Shown here piece by piece: positions 16,678 through 25,125 of a stretch of DNA of 64,000 nucleotides. Source of the stretch: Deltaproteobacteria bacterium IMCC39524 (GTDB taxonomy: Bacteria > Desulfobacterota > Desulfuromonadia > Desulfuromonadales > BM103); contig JARUHJ010000006.1 in assembly GCA_029667085.1 (NCBI GenBank), forward strand, positions 1 to 64,000. Reading direction: 5' to 3'. Position 1 is the first letter of the stretch. Every line of letters starts with the position of its first letter. Position numbers and translations under genes: made by a program. The notes below the pieces were generated by a model, which did not search any database, had not been told where the DNA came from, and saw nothing but the letters and a program-made list of their open reading frames with translations.

Positions 16678-18378
16678 CTAGTCGTCAGCGATGGTGCAGC
16701 GCAGTGTTTCTTCAAACGAGGTAATTCTCTCGTCCATCTTCGTCAGAGCCGCCTGGCGCATGGTCTTGACGCCAAGACGCATCGACTCACGTTTCAGCTC
16801 TGCAGTGTTGGCACCAGCCAGAATCAGCTCGCGCAACTCCTCGAACATCGGCATAACCTGGTAGAAACCGACCCGGCCTTTGTAGCCCGTGTCATTACAC
16901 TTTACACAACCCTCACCCTTGTAGCTGTTAAAACTATCGACCTGGTCTTCGGGGACACCGGCCTGAACAAGTGTCTCTTTGGGGATATCTTCCGGCACCT
17001 GGCATTCCTGACAAAGGCGACGGCCAAGACGCTGGCCGGTAATCAGGTTGACTGCGGAAGCCACAAGGAAGGGTTCGATCCCCATGTTGAGAAGACGGTT
17101 GACAGTACTCGGGCAGTCATTGGTGTGCAGCGTGGAAAGGACCAAGTGACCAGTCAGTGCGGCCTTGACCCCGATCTCAGCCGTCTCAAAGTCACGGATC
17201 TCACCAATCATGATGATATCCGGATCCTGTCGCAAAAAGGAACGCAGTGCAGCCGCGAAGTTAAGACCTATCTCTTCATGCATCTGACATTGGTTGATAC
17301 CTGCGAAGTTGAACTCGACAGGGTCTTCAGCTGTTGAGATGTTTTCCGAAGGCGTATTCAATTCACCCAGAGCGGAATAGAGGGAAACGGTTTTACCAGA
17401 ACCCGTTGGCCCGGTCACCAGAACCATTCCGAAAGGCTTGTGGATCTGTTCCTTGAACCATTTCAGCGACTGCTCTTCGTAACCGAGCTTGGTCATATCC
17501 AACTGCAGGTTCGACTTATCGAGCAGACGCAGAACAATCTTTTCGCCAAACAGGGTCGGCAGGCAGCTGACGCGGTAGTCCATGTCTTTGCCCCCGGGCA
17601 GTTTAATCTTGATACGACCATCCTGAGGCAAACGTCGTTCAGAGATGTCCATCTCCGACATGATTTTGATACGTGAAGTCAGAGCGTTCTTGAGCTTCAA
17701 AGGTGGCTTCATAACTTCGTGAAGAACACCGTCAATACGGTAACGGACCCTGAATGATTTTTCGTAGGGTTCGACGTGGATATCGGAGGCGCCTTTTTTG
17801 ATCGCATCAGTAAGGATCAGGTTGACCAGCTTGACAACCGGAGCATCCTCACTGGATCTTTCAAGCTCGCTGGTATCAATTTCATCATCGTCGTCAATAA
17901 CCTCAAGATCAATATCATCAAGGTCGCCCATGACATCATCGAAGGACGCGCTCTGGTCGTAATATTTATCGATAGCGGACTTGATGCTGTTTTCGGCAGA
18001 GACAACGATTTCGACGTTATAGCCGGTCATGAACTTGATATCGTCGATGGCGAAGATATTGGAAGGGTCGGCCATGGCGACGATCAGCGTCGAGCCTGCG
18101 CGGTTGACCGGAATCAGCTGATACTTCTGCACGACTTCGGCAGGAATCAACTTGATGACGCTTTCATCGATTTCAAATTCACTGAGATTAATCGACGGGA
18201 CGCCATATTGACGTGACAGAAAAGCCGCGAGGTCTTCTTCTTTCAAGAAACCAAGTTTAACCAGACTGGCACCAAGTCGGCCACCAGTGGCTTTCTGTTC
18301 TTCAAGAGCCTTGGTAAGTTGTTGTTCGTCAATCAGTTTGTTGCGAACCAGAAGTTCGCCGAGACGATTAGCAGCCAT
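16678..18378 (-). CDS. pilB: Pilus extension ATPase PilB
   Basis: The 566-residue GspE-family ATPase begins with an MshEN domain made of two repeats, RLGELLVRNKLIDEQQL and RLGASLVKLGFLKEEDL (residues 5-21 and 34-50), the fold that binds cyclic-di-GMP in MshE and some PilB proteins. An acidic linker (150-178) precedes the core. Walker A GPTGSGKT is at 323-330, with an Asp box (DPDIIMIGEIRDFETAEIG) and His box (GHLVLSTLHTND). Zinc-binding cysteines are CQEC and CVKC near the end. It drives pilus polymerisation with PilC. It has its own sigma-70 promoter at 18516-18545 and is the first gene of pilBTCSR. Confidence 0.95.
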   Translation of the reverse strand: MAANRLGELLVRNKLIDEQQLTKALEEQKATGGRLGASLVKLGFLKEEDLAAFLSRQYGVPSINLSEFEIDESVIKLIPAEVVQKYQLIPVNRAGSTLIVAMADPSNIFAIDDIKFMTGYNVEIVVSAENSIKSAIDKYYDQSASFDDVMGDLDDIDLEVIDDDDEIDTSELERSSEDAPVVKLVNLILTDAIKKGASDIHVEPYEKSFRVRYRIDGVLHEVMKPPLKLKNALTSRIKIMSEMDISERRLPQDGRIKIKLPGGKDMDYRVSCLPTLFGEKIVLRLLDKSNLQLDMTKLGYEEQSLKWFKEQIHKPFGMVLVTGPTGSGKTVSLYSALGELNTPSENISTAEDPVEFNFAGINQCQMHEEIGLNFAAALRSFLRQDPDIIMIGEIRDFETAEIGVKAALTGHLVLSTLHTNDCPSTVNRLLNMGIEPFLVASAVNLITGQRLGRRLCQECQVPEDIPKETLVQAGVPEDQVDSFNSYKGEGCVKCNDTGYKGRVGFYQVMPMFEELRELILAGANTAELKRESMRLGVKTMRQAALTKMDERITSFEETLRCTIADD

Positions 18379-18473
18379 AAAAAATAATCTTCTTCCCCCG
18401 GAAGCCCGTCGGGTCTGATAAAGGTCTACAACTTAAAGCATTATCTGACACCGACACCCAATCCCTCTATACC

Positions 18474-18493
18474 GGCTGTCAAAGCAGACAGCC
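18474..18493 (-). promoter_or_regulatory. Hairpin in the pilB leader
   Basis: GGCTGTC (18474-18480) and GACAGCC (18487-18493) form a perfect 7-bp stem with a 6-base loop, about 25 bases downstream of the pilB -10 element. It lies in the ~130-base untranslated leader and could affect mRNA stability or translation. No T-run follows, so it is not a terminator. Confidence 0.4.
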
Positions 18494-18515
18494 TCACAAT
18501 AAAAACAATTCTGGC

Positions 18516-18545
18516 ATTCTAGCGAAAGCGCAAGAGGCCTGTCAA
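18516..18545 (-). promoter_or_regulatory. Sigma-70 promoter of the pilBTCSR operon
   Basis: On the minus strand TTGACA (18540-18545) and TAGAAT (18516-18521) are separated by 18 bases, close to a consensus housekeeping promoter. It lies about 140 bases upstream of the pilB start and downstream of aroE, so the pil genes can be transcribed apart from the ribF-aroE unit. Confidence 0.7.
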
Positions 18546-18578
18546 GCGAGATACCATGTAACCCGCTGGAATCAAAAA

Positions 18579-19439
18579 TCAAATCTCATCTGACACATCC
18601 AGGGCCCGGCGCATGACAAGCGGCTCAGGAGCTTGACCAAACCAGAGAGCAAATGCGGCCTCACCCTGTGCTGCGAGCATCCCCAGACCATCGGCGGCGG
18701 CCAGGCCACACTTCCTCGCCTGATCAAGCAACACCGTCGGCTCAGGAGTATAGACCATGTCAAACACGGCACCACGGGGCTTGAGGCAATCCACAACCGG
18801 AAAACCGAAGTCTTCCCCTTTGAGGCCAACTGCCGTGGTGTTAACCAGTAAATCAACCGGCTCGTCACATGTGTTCAGCAAGGATGTGCCCAGTTCATAC
18901 TCAGCAAAAGCCGTGCCTGAAAACTTACCGGAGAACTCTTCGACCAGTTTTTGCGACCTGTTACGCGTTCTATTGGCAATCCCGACCCAGGACACCTTTG
19001 CCTGACAAAGAGCAACCAAAGCAGCACGACATGCGCCACCGGCCCCAAGCAAGAGGACCCGCTTACCAGCCACATCGCAGCCAAGCTCCTGTTTCAGAGC
19101 CTTTAACAGGCCGAGGCCATCTGTATTGTAACCCTTGAGGCGGCCGTTATCGTTAACGATTGTATTGATCGCACCAATCATTTGCGCCGAGGGATCAAGT
19201 TCATCGACCAGGTGGCAGGAAGCTTCTTTGTGCGGGATGGTCAGATTGACTCCTCGTATCGACATGGCACGAATTGCTTTCACAGCGTCACATAACTGTG
19301 CCGCGGTGACGTGAAATGGCACGTATACCGCGTCCAGGGCACTGGCCTTAATCGCCGCGTTCTGCATACATGGCGAAAGGGAATGTGCTACCGGATCACC
19401 AAAGATGCCCACCACATCTGTCTTGCCGCTCACCTGCAT
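18579..19439 (-). CDS. aroE: Shikimate 5-dehydrogenase
   Basis: From the ATG at 19439 the product is 286 residues. It has the shikimate-binding segment GIFGDPVAHSLSPCMQNAA, the catalytic Lys-Asp pair in NLTIPHKEA and NTDGLG, and the NADP site LLLGAGGACRAAL. It reduces 3-dehydroshikimate to shikimate in aromatic amino acid synthesis in the cytoplasm. The frame extends far upstream to 19610, but that would lie inside ribF; the chosen ATG is one base after the ribF stop with GGAG upstream. It is probably co-transcribed with ribF. Confidence 0.93.
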   Translation of the reverse strand: MQVSGKTDVVGIFGDPVAHSLSPCMQNAAIKASALDAVYVPFHVTAAQLCDAVKAIRAMSIRGVNLTIPHKEASCHLVDELDPSAQMIGAINTIVNDNGRLKGYNTDGLGLLKALKQELGCDVAGKRVLLLGAGGACRAALVALCQAKVSWVGIANRTRNRSQKLVEEFSGKFSGTAFAEYELGTSLLNTCDEPVDLLVNTTAVGLKGEDFGFPVVDCLKPRGAVFDMVYTPEPTVLLDQARKCGLAAADGLGMLAAQGEAAFALWFGQAPEPLVMRRALDVSDEI

Positions 19440-19440
19440 A

Positions 19441-20430
19441 TCACTTCGCTCCACTGGGCCTGACGTTATCACCACAATCGAGGTATTCTCGATATTCAAC
19501 AACCTGTGCGTCTGCCAATTTACCGCGGGCCCGATCAATATCCATGAGGACCGCTTCCTGCAACGCGTCAACCGAGGCAAATTTCCGTTCGCCGCGCAGT
19601 CGGTCAACAAAGTAGATTCTCAATCGTTCCGCATAAAGATCACCCTGAAAATCGAGGAGATGAATCTCCAGCGTTGTTTTCTCCCCGGAAAAAGTTGGTC
19701 TATGGCCGATATTGATAACGCCATTGAAATAACGATCACGCCACTTCACCTTGACGGCATAGACGCCATCACAAGGAAGGAGCTCCTTTTCTGTAGAGAG
19801 GTTCGCGGTCGGGAAACCGAGTTTTCGCCCTCGCCCGTCACCGTGAACAACAACACCATCGAGAGTATAATTACGACCGAGAACGTTCACCGCATCGGCA
19901 ACCCTGCCATCTTTCAGAATTTCCCGGATGGCCGTTGAGCTATGCACCTGTTGCGAAACCTGGACCGGCTCCAGAACTTCCAGCGTAAATCCATACTCCC
20001 GGCTCTTCTCCTCAAGGAAAGAGGCATTGCCCTCACGATTGCGACCAAAAGCATAGTCATAACCGATGATCAGGTGTTTGACGCCCAACTTGCCAACGAG
20101 CAGATCACGGACAAAATCTTCGGCGGACATTTCGGCAAGTTGCTTATTAAAGTTGAGGACGACCAGTAGATCGATACAGGAAGCAGTAAGAAGACGAACT
20201 TTTTCTTCAGGGGTGTTCAAACGCAGCGGGGCCTTCTCGGGCGCCAGCATATGTAGCGGATGCGGCTCAAAGGTCACCACTGCAGCCTTGCCCTTCAACT
20301 CGCGCGCTCTGGCAACGACGCGCCGAAAGATCTCTCGATGGCCAAGATGGACACCGTCAAAATTGCCGATCGTCAGAACCGTCCGGCAAGGTCTTTCTGG
20401 AAAATTATTGAGATCTCTGACTACCTGCAT
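19441..20430 (-). CDS. ribF: Bifunctional riboflavin kinase/FAD synthetase
   Basis: The 329-residue enzyme has an N-terminal FMN adenylyltransferase domain with the nucleotidyltransferase motif IGNFDGVHLGHREIF (about residues 22-36) and TAIREILKDGRV. The C-terminal riboflavin kinase domain has GRKLGFPTANL and the later PTF(S)GEKTTLEIHLLDF. It converts riboflavin to FMN and FAD, relevant here because the frdA flavoprotein needs covalent FAD. No FMN riboswitch is visible upstream. A short hairpin (20446-20462) lies just before the gene. It is followed by aroE with a one-base gap. Confidence 0.93.
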   Translation of the reverse strand: MQVVRDLNNFPERPCRTVLTIGNFDGVHLGHREIFRRVVARARELKGKAAVVTFEPHPLHMLAPEKAPLRLNTPEEKVRLLTASCIDLLVVLNFNKQLAEMSAEDFVRDLLVGKLGVKHLIIGYDYAFGRNREGNASFLEEKSREYGFTLEVLEPVQVSQQVHSSTAIREILKDGRVADAVNVLGRNYTLDGVVVHGDGRGRKLGFPTANLSTEKELLPCDGVYAVKVKWRDRYFNGVINIGHRPTFSGEKTTLEIHLLDFQGDLYAERLRIYFVDRLRGERKFASVDALQEAVLMDIDRARGKLADAQVVEYREYLDCGDNVRPSGAK

Positions 20431-20445
20431 TGCAATATCGGGCTA

Positions 20446-20462
20446 CCTCCGAATGGCGGAGG
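20446..20462 (-). promoter_or_regulatory. Small hairpin upstream of ribF
   Basis: CCTCCG (20446-20451) and CGGAGG (20457-20462) form a perfect 6-bp stem with a 5-base loop. On the minus strand the GGAGG arm lies 16 bases upstream of the ribF ATG, so pairing would hide a Shine-Dalgarno-like stretch. Function is inferred only from position. Confidence 0.35.
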
Positions 20463-20534
20463 CCCCTTCCTGAAACCTATCGTTTAAAGAGGACGGCCTT
20501 GTTCGGAAACGGTCCCTCACAGTTTACATTATCC

Positions 20535-22703
20535 TTAGCGTTTTCTTTTGCCGCGCCCCTCGCGCCGCGTTCCTCGTACCGGGTGTTTTTCTTCAACTAG
20601 ACGGAAATCGATTTCACGGCGGTCAAGATCAACCTTATGAACAGACACCTCAACCGGGGAACCGATGCTGAACTCACGCCTGCGATTCATACCGATCAAG
20701 CGATGACGTTCCTCTTCGTATTGATAGAAATCGTCCTCCAGGCTGGAGACATGAACCAGCCCTTCAACGTAGATTTCATGCAATTCGACAAAGAAGCCGA
20801 AAGCGTGCACCGAGGTTACCATGCCAGAAAATTTTTCGCCTACTTTATCTGTAACAAATTGACATTTTTTCAGCTTGACGATGTCCCGTTCAGCCTCCAT
20901 TGCCCGTCGCTCCGTAACTGAAGAAATTTGAGCAATCTCAGCCAATGGCAACTCACTCAGCGGCCCTGCCAACGACCCCTTCTCCAGCTTTTTCTTCAGG
21001 ACACGATGGACCATAAGGTCAGGGTAGCGCCGAATTGGTGAGGTAAAATGGCAGTAGTTGTCAGCGGCCAAACCGAAATGACCCAGGTTATTCACTGAGT
21101 AGTAAGCCTGCGGCAAACTCCGCAACAGGACGTGATTAATAACGTGCTCTTCCGGCTGACCAGCCACCCGCTCAAGAAATTCCTGCAGGAGCTTCGGCTT
21201 AACACCTTCCACCGGCAAAGAAATCCCCTGATTGAAGTAGGCAATAAACTCCTGAAAGGCTGCCATCTTCCCTTCACTTGGAGACTCATGAACCCGGAAG
21301 ATCATCGGCTCCCGCTGTTGCACCAGCCAAAGAGCGACCGCCTCATTAGCCGCCAACATGAATTCCTCGATCAATCGATGCGCCAGGTTGCGTTCGGTCC
21401 GGATAACATTTTCCGGACGCCCCCGCAGATCCAGAATGATCTGGGCCTCAGGGAGGTCGAAGTCCAGGCTACCGCGCTGATGACGACAAGCGATACGTAA
21501 CTCGGCAAGCTCACGCATGAGTTCAAGATCGTCAATCAGGACTTCATGCTCAATACGAGCGTCCGTGTCCTCCTCAACAAGGATCGCAGCAACCGTGGTG
21601 TAGGTCAAACGAGCCCGGCTATGCATAACCGCCTGGCAAAAGCGCATTCCGACACGCTTGCCAGTCGAATCGAAATCAAGCTCAGCGACCATCACCAGTC
21701 GATCGACCTGTGGGTTCAAAGAACAGATGCCGTTGCTCAGAGCCTCGGGAAGCATCGGCAGACAGGTCCCGGGGAAGTAGACGCTGGTGCCGCGTTCAAG
21801 AGCCTCCTTGTCGATCACACTGCCAACGGTAACGTAATGAGCAACATCAGCAATCGCTACCCAGAGACGGTAGCCATCAGCGCTCCGTGCAACGGCGACC
21901 GCGTCATCGAAATCTTTCGCTGTTTCACCATCAATCGTCACGAAATTCACATGACGCAGGTCTTCGCGTCCGGCGATATCCTCGTTAGAAACCTGCAGAG
22001 GAACTCTGCCTGCCGCGGCGAGCACTTCAGCAGAAAATTCATAAGGCAGGCCGAACTGGATGGCCGCAATCTTGATCTCAACTTCAGGATCGGTCGCGTC
22101 ACCAATGACTTCAGTGATGCGACCAACAGCACCACGCGAGCGACCCGGGTAGTTTTCAATATCAACCAGGACCATCTGTCCCTGACGAGCGCTACCGGAG
22201 GCGCCGGGAGGGATCAGGATGTCATCCTGAAGACGGGAATCAACAGGAGAAACATAACCGACTCCATGCTCCAGCTGATACCGGCCAACGAGAGTTCTAT
22301 GCGCCCTCTTCTCAACACGAATCACACGACCTTCGGGCTTTCCGGTTCGTGCAGATCGTTCCAGGCGCACAACCACCATGTCGCCATGCATCGCCGGACG
22401 AAGATGGCGAGCGGGAATAAAAACATCCTGGGCGTTCTCATCAGCCGGAGAAACAAAACCGTAACCGTCGCGGTGCACAGAGATCGTTCCAACGACTAGG
22501 TTTACCTTATGCGGCAAGGCAAACTTTCCCCCTTTCAGTTGCACCAGAGAGCCGTCCCGAACCATGTCTTTCAGGCTCTTGCCGAGCAGCTTGCGCTCAC
22601 CAGCGCTCAGATCAAGCATCGACTGGAGCTCTTTAAGGCCCAGAGGACGATTGGCACGCTTCTGCAATAACTCGAGGATGTCGTTGAAATCCATTTTGTT
22701 CAT
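20535..22703 (-). CDS. rnr: Ribonuclease R
   Basis: The 722-residue protein has the RNase R/RNB order: N-terminal winged helix (residues ~5-65), two cold-shock OB domains, the RNB catalytic domain with the metal-binding aspartates in TIDGETAKDFDDAVAVA (about 263-279), and a C-terminal S1 domain (GEKFSGMVTSVHAFGFFVEL) followed by a short basic tail. It degrades structured RNA 3' to 5' and processes stable RNA. The shadow frame on the opposite strand (21546-22499) is not a gene. About 50 bases upstream lies a strong palindrome (22752-22778). Confidence 0.93.
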   Translation of the reverse strand: MNKMDFNDILELLQKRANRPLGLKELQSMLDLSAGERKLLGKSLKDMVRDGSLVQLKGGKFALPHKVNLVVGTISVHRDGYGFVSPADENAQDVFIPARHLRPAMHGDMVVVRLERSARTGKPEGRVIRVEKRAHRTLVGRYQLEHGVGYVSPVDSRLQDDILIPPGASGSARQGQMVLVDIENYPGRSRGAVGRITEVIGDATDPEVEIKIAAIQFGLPYEFSAEVLAAAGRVPLQVSNEDIAGREDLRHVNFVTIDGETAKDFDDAVAVARSADGYRLWVAIADVAHYVTVGSVIDKEALERGTSVYFPGTCLPMLPEALSNGICSLNPQVDRLVMVAELDFDSTGKRVGMRFCQAVMHSRARLTYTTVAAILVEEDTDARIEHEVLIDDLELMRELAELRIACRHQRGSLDFDLPEAQIILDLRGRPENVIRTERNLAHRLIEEFMLAANEAVALWLVQQREPMIFRVHESPSEGKMAAFQEFIAYFNQGISLPVEGVKPKLLQEFLERVAGQPEEHVINHVLLRSLPQAYYSVNNLGHFGLAADNYCHFTSPIRRYPDLMVHRVLKKKLEKGSLAGPLSELPLAEIAQISSVTERRAMEAERDIVKLKKCQFVTDKVGEKFSGMVTSVHAFGFFVELHEIYVEGLVHVSSLEDDFYQYEEERHRLIGMNRRREFSIGSPVEVSVHKVDLDRREIDFRLVEEKHPVRGTRREGRGKRKR

Positions 22704-22751
22704 ATTGCCTGTGGTTTGTCTCTGCTTAGGGGATTATTGTCAATAATTATT

Positions 22752-22778
22752 CTAGCAACCTGTCTGACAGGCTGCTAG
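22752..22778. promoter_or_regulatory. 27-base near-perfect palindrome upstream of rnr
   Basis: Arms CTAGCAACCTGTC (22752-22764) and GACAGGCTGCTAG (22766-22778) flank a single T and are complementary except for one position. The structure is symmetric, so it is either a protein-binding operator or a hairpin in the rnr leader. No T-run follows on either strand, which argues against a terminator. Confidence 0.45.
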
Positions 22779-22866
22779 CTATCAACTTCGCTTCAATAAA
22801 CATACTACAGAAACGTGAAACCGGAAAAACATGAACAGATTCTAGCCCGTTCGCTCTGCTCACTCG

Positions 22867-22933
22867 AGGCGCAGAGATCGCAGAGTGAGCATAAAGGCTT
22901 TCGTTAAATTTGACCTCTGCGGTTTCTGCGCCT
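22867..22933. repeat. GCAGAG-type hairpin repeat
   Basis: The 19-base arms AGGCGCAGAGATCGCAGAG (22867-22885) and CTCTGCGGTTTCTGCGCCT (22915-22933) are complementary with three differences, around a 29-base loop. Related units occur at 35396-35404 (a half copy) and 63461-63536. Such GCAGAG repeats are dispersed in many Desulfuromonas-type genomes. The 22704-23065 gap otherwise holds only the rnr palindrome and a terminator. Confidence 0.6.
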
Positions 22934-23024
22934 CCACTTAAGGCAGGGTCTGTTTAGGGGCCTTCCCTTTCATCAATAATCATTTAAACAACGGGCAGCA
23001 CCCGTTCGGGGATAGTTCCTGACC

Positions 23025-23054
23025 AATAAAAACGCCCCCAAAAAATGGGGGCGT
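23025..23054 (-). terminator. Intrinsic terminator of the actin-like gene
   Basis: The 9-bp stem ACGCCCCCA (23032-23040) with TGGGGGCGT (23046-23054) has a 5-base loop. On the minus strand it is followed by a run of T. It lies just 12 bases after the stop of the gene at 23066. Confidence 0.85.
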
Positions 23055-23065
23055 ATCGGAAGCAT

Positions 23066-24121
23066 TTAAGTTGTAGGCGCTGCCGGTGCCTTAGGCGGGG
23101 TGTTGCCACGGGCCCAGAGGTGTTGCCCGAATTTGCGATAGCCATGCACATTGTAAAGCCGCATATCCAGGTCAGGGTCAGTCTCCATGATCTCGCCATT
23201 GAGAAGCGGCTTGAGATATTTAGCCAGGACCGCTCCACCGCCACCAGTGATAACCATGGCATCGATATCCCAGTCATCGACCCAGAGACGATCAACTTCA
23301 TTGGCGATCGATGTCGCCAGCTGGCTGAAAACCTGATCTGTCAAACTTTTAAGATCGTAGACCTTGCCTCTGATCTTGATACTGCCTTCATCAATCGCTT
23401 CATAAAGACGGTAGAGTTCAACATTGATACCGCTGTTCTCACGCAACTTGGTCGCAATCACATTGAAAGCCCTGGCAATACCAGAATCCGTGGTGCGGCT
23501 ACCTCGTTCGGAATAGCGCATTTTGTCAGAGATGGTGTAATCGGAGGTACGGAAACCGACATCGATGATACCGATTTTATCCTTGATCAGACGTTTGTCA
23601 CCCATTTCACCAAGGTCATTGAGCATCATGTTGAAAAGAGAACCAAAGGGTTGCGGTACAACACGAACTTTGTTGATGCTGAGCGACTTCTCGTCCTGCT
23701 TACCGTCGGCATCAATCACGGTTACCTTGTGCTCGCCGACAAGGAGCTTGGCCAACTCATCCTTGTACTGCCGGTAATAGCCGATCGGCAAACCGGTCAC
23801 CAGGTTAACGGGGACAAAGCCTTTAACCATTTGAGCCGTAGCCGCCAGGGCAAAGACCTTGGCAAACTTCCCTATAAACTGGGCCTGGTCGAGAGTAAAG
23901 AAACGTACATTACTTTGCCTCTCAGCAAGTTCACCGACAAAATAAGATTTGCCGTCGACCTCGATCTGCAGATGTTTTTCATCTTCACCAGGTGCAGCAA
24001 TCATCTCGTCGCGAAACTGTATATCTGTCGATTCACCCAGAACAGATTTAAAAACCAGGTCACGTTTGCCATCTGTCGCCTTCGTAAAACCGAAGCCGAT
24101 ATCAATTCCCAGAGTTTCCAC
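23066..24121 (-). CDS. Chromosomal ParM/Alp-like actin ATPase
   Basis: The 351-residue protein has the actin/Hsp70 ATPase fold. Phosphate-1 motif is METLGIDIGFGFTKATDG (N-terminus), phosphate-2 is KIGIIDVGFRTSDYTI (about 183-198), and adenosine binding is AMVITGGGGAVLAKYLKP (about 293-310). These fit the ParM/StbA and archaeal/plasmid actin-like families, not MreB or FtsA. No ParR-like partner or centromere-like repeat array is seen beside it, and it has its own terminator, so it is a single-gene unit. The function on the chromosome is unknown; cytoskeletal or segregation roles are inference. The C-terminal tail is rich in Pro and Ala. Confidence 0.75.
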   Translation of the reverse strand: METLGIDIGFGFTKATDGKRDLVFKSVLGESTDIQFRDEMIAAPGEDEKHLQIEVDGKSYFVGELAERQSNVRFFTLDQAQFIGKFAKVFALAATAQMVKGFVPVNLVTGLPIGYYRQYKDELAKLLVGEHKVTVIDADGKQDEKSLSINKVRVVPQPFGSLFNMMLNDLGEMGDKRLIKDKIGIIDVGFRTSDYTISDKMRYSERGSRTTDSGIARAFNVIATKLRENSGINVELYRLYEAIDEGSIKIRGKVYDLKSLTDQVFSQLATSIANEVDRLWVDDWDIDAMVITGGGGAVLAKYLKPLLNGEIMETDPDLDMRLYNVHGYRKFGQHLWARGNTPPKAPAAPTT

Positions 24122-24255
24122 TCATTCCTCCTTCTTCAGGGAGCCCCCAACCATAATCATCGACCACCCGGAGGATGGCATAAAAGATTACTAACTATAG
24201 GTAATCACAAAGTTGGTTGCAAGAGATAAAGAACTCTTGAATAGTCAGAAAACAA

Positions 24256-24903
24256 CTAAGCTTTGCGCACAAAGATTTCCCTGGCAAGCTCAGCATCCAC
24301 CGCGAACTCCGAATACCCCACCTTAAAGATGTACGACGGGAAGGTTCTGGTGACCACAAGGTCGCTACCCGGCAGGACGCCCATACTCATCAATTTCTGC
24401 ATTTTACTGACATCAGTTGCAGCCAGGTAGGCGATTTCGCCCTTCTCTCCAGCTTTAAGTTCGGTCAGGGCGACAACACCGACCTCACCTTCCTGACGCG
24501 CTTGTTCACAGCAACTCCCCGGAGGGATCGGCTTGCCATGAGGACAAGTGGTTGGATGATTCAGAAGGGTGCAAATCTTGGTGTCCACGCCATGGTGCAA
24601 CAGATGCTCGAACTCACAGGCCCGTTCATCACCAGTCACCCCTTTGATATCAAGGATATCCATCATCAGGCGCTCCGCGAGACGATGCCGACGGACGGTC
24701 ATGCGTGCTTCTTCGCGACCTTCCTTGCGCAAACGAACCCATTCGCCAGTGACCTCAACAAAGGCCAGACCAACCAGTTCAGTCAGGCCTTCGTTATCCG
24801 GAGCAATATTAAGTCTCTCGAAATGAGCGGCATCTTCGCCCTTCTCTTCCGTTGTTATCCAGAGAGATTCGAGGATTTCCTCAGCCTTGGCCGAAACGTT
24901 CAT
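24256..24903 (-). CDS. DtxR-family regulator fused to FeoA domain
   Basis: The 215-residue protein has an N-terminal winged-helix/dimerisation region of the DtxR/MntR type (residues 1-140), including the metal-site-like stretch ERACEFEHLLHHGVDTKICTLLNHP and the CPHGKPIPPG motif found in IdeR-like proteins. The C-terminal ~75 residues form an FeoA/SH3-like domain (VVALTELKAGEKGEIAYLAA; MGVLPGSDLVVTRTFP). No separate feoA gene is present, so this fusion probably serves FeoB both as regulator and as FeoA partner. It is the last gene of the feoB operon, 48 bases after the zinc-ribbon gene. Confidence 0.85.
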   Translation of the reverse strand: MNVSAKAEEILESLWITTEEKGEDAAHFERLNIAPDNEGLTELVGLAFVEVTGEWVRLRKEGREEARMTVRRHRLAERLMMDILDIKGVTGDERACEFEHLLHHGVDTKICTLLNHPTTCPHGKPIPPGSCCEQARQEGEVGVVALTELKAGEKGEIAYLAATDVSKMQKLMSMGVLPGSDLVVTRTFPSYIFKVGYSEFAVDAELAREIFVRKA

Positions 24904-24951
24904 GCAGTGTTCCCTTTCTTACAGCCTGCCGGACTATCAACAAGCGGGTTA

Positions 24952-25125
24952 CTAAGCTTTATGTTTATCATCTTTAAGAAATTTTTCGAGCAACTCTGGC
25001 ACGATCGGATTTTCCTGGCCACAGTAGGGGCAATGAATTTTGCGACATCCGCCGAGACAGCCACCGCAGCCTTTTTCACGGAGCATCTCGGGAGTCAATT
25101 CATGTTCGCAGAAAGTACACTTCAC
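24952..25125 (-). CDS. Small zinc-ribbon protein of the feoB operon
   Basis: A 57-residue protein from a GTG at 25125 whose GTGA overlaps the feoB stop. It begins MKCTFCEHELTPEMLREKGC and has seven cysteines: CxxC at 3-6, C20, C23, C27 and a closing CPYC (32-35), then a basic lysine-rich tail. The cysteine pairs should hold Zn or Fe, or an iron-sulfur centre. The position between feoB and the DtxR-FeoA gene recalls FeoC, but it lacks FeoC's winged helix. A role as Feo accessory factor is inferred from the overlap. Confidence 0.7.
   Translation of the reverse strand: MKCTFCEHELTPEMLREKGCGGCLGGCRKIHCPYCGQENPIVPELLEKFLKDDKHKA

Noticed and set aside
20431-20534. Possible FMN riboswitch before ribF
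   Set aside because: The conserved AGGGxxG-type core and the six-way junction are absent; only a small 6-bp hairpin is present.
21546-22499. 317-residue plus-strand frame opposite rnr
   Set aside because: It is antisense to the RNB catalytic domain and has no family features.
23045-24229. 394-residue open frame on the plus strand opposite the actin-like gene
   Set aside because: It is entirely antisense to the ParM-like gene, lacks recognisable domains and has low-quality composition; the minus-strand gene has clear ATPase motifs.
24122-24255. Fur box upstream of the actin-like gene
   Set aside because: No 7-1-7 palindrome is present; the closest stretch is AT-rich only.
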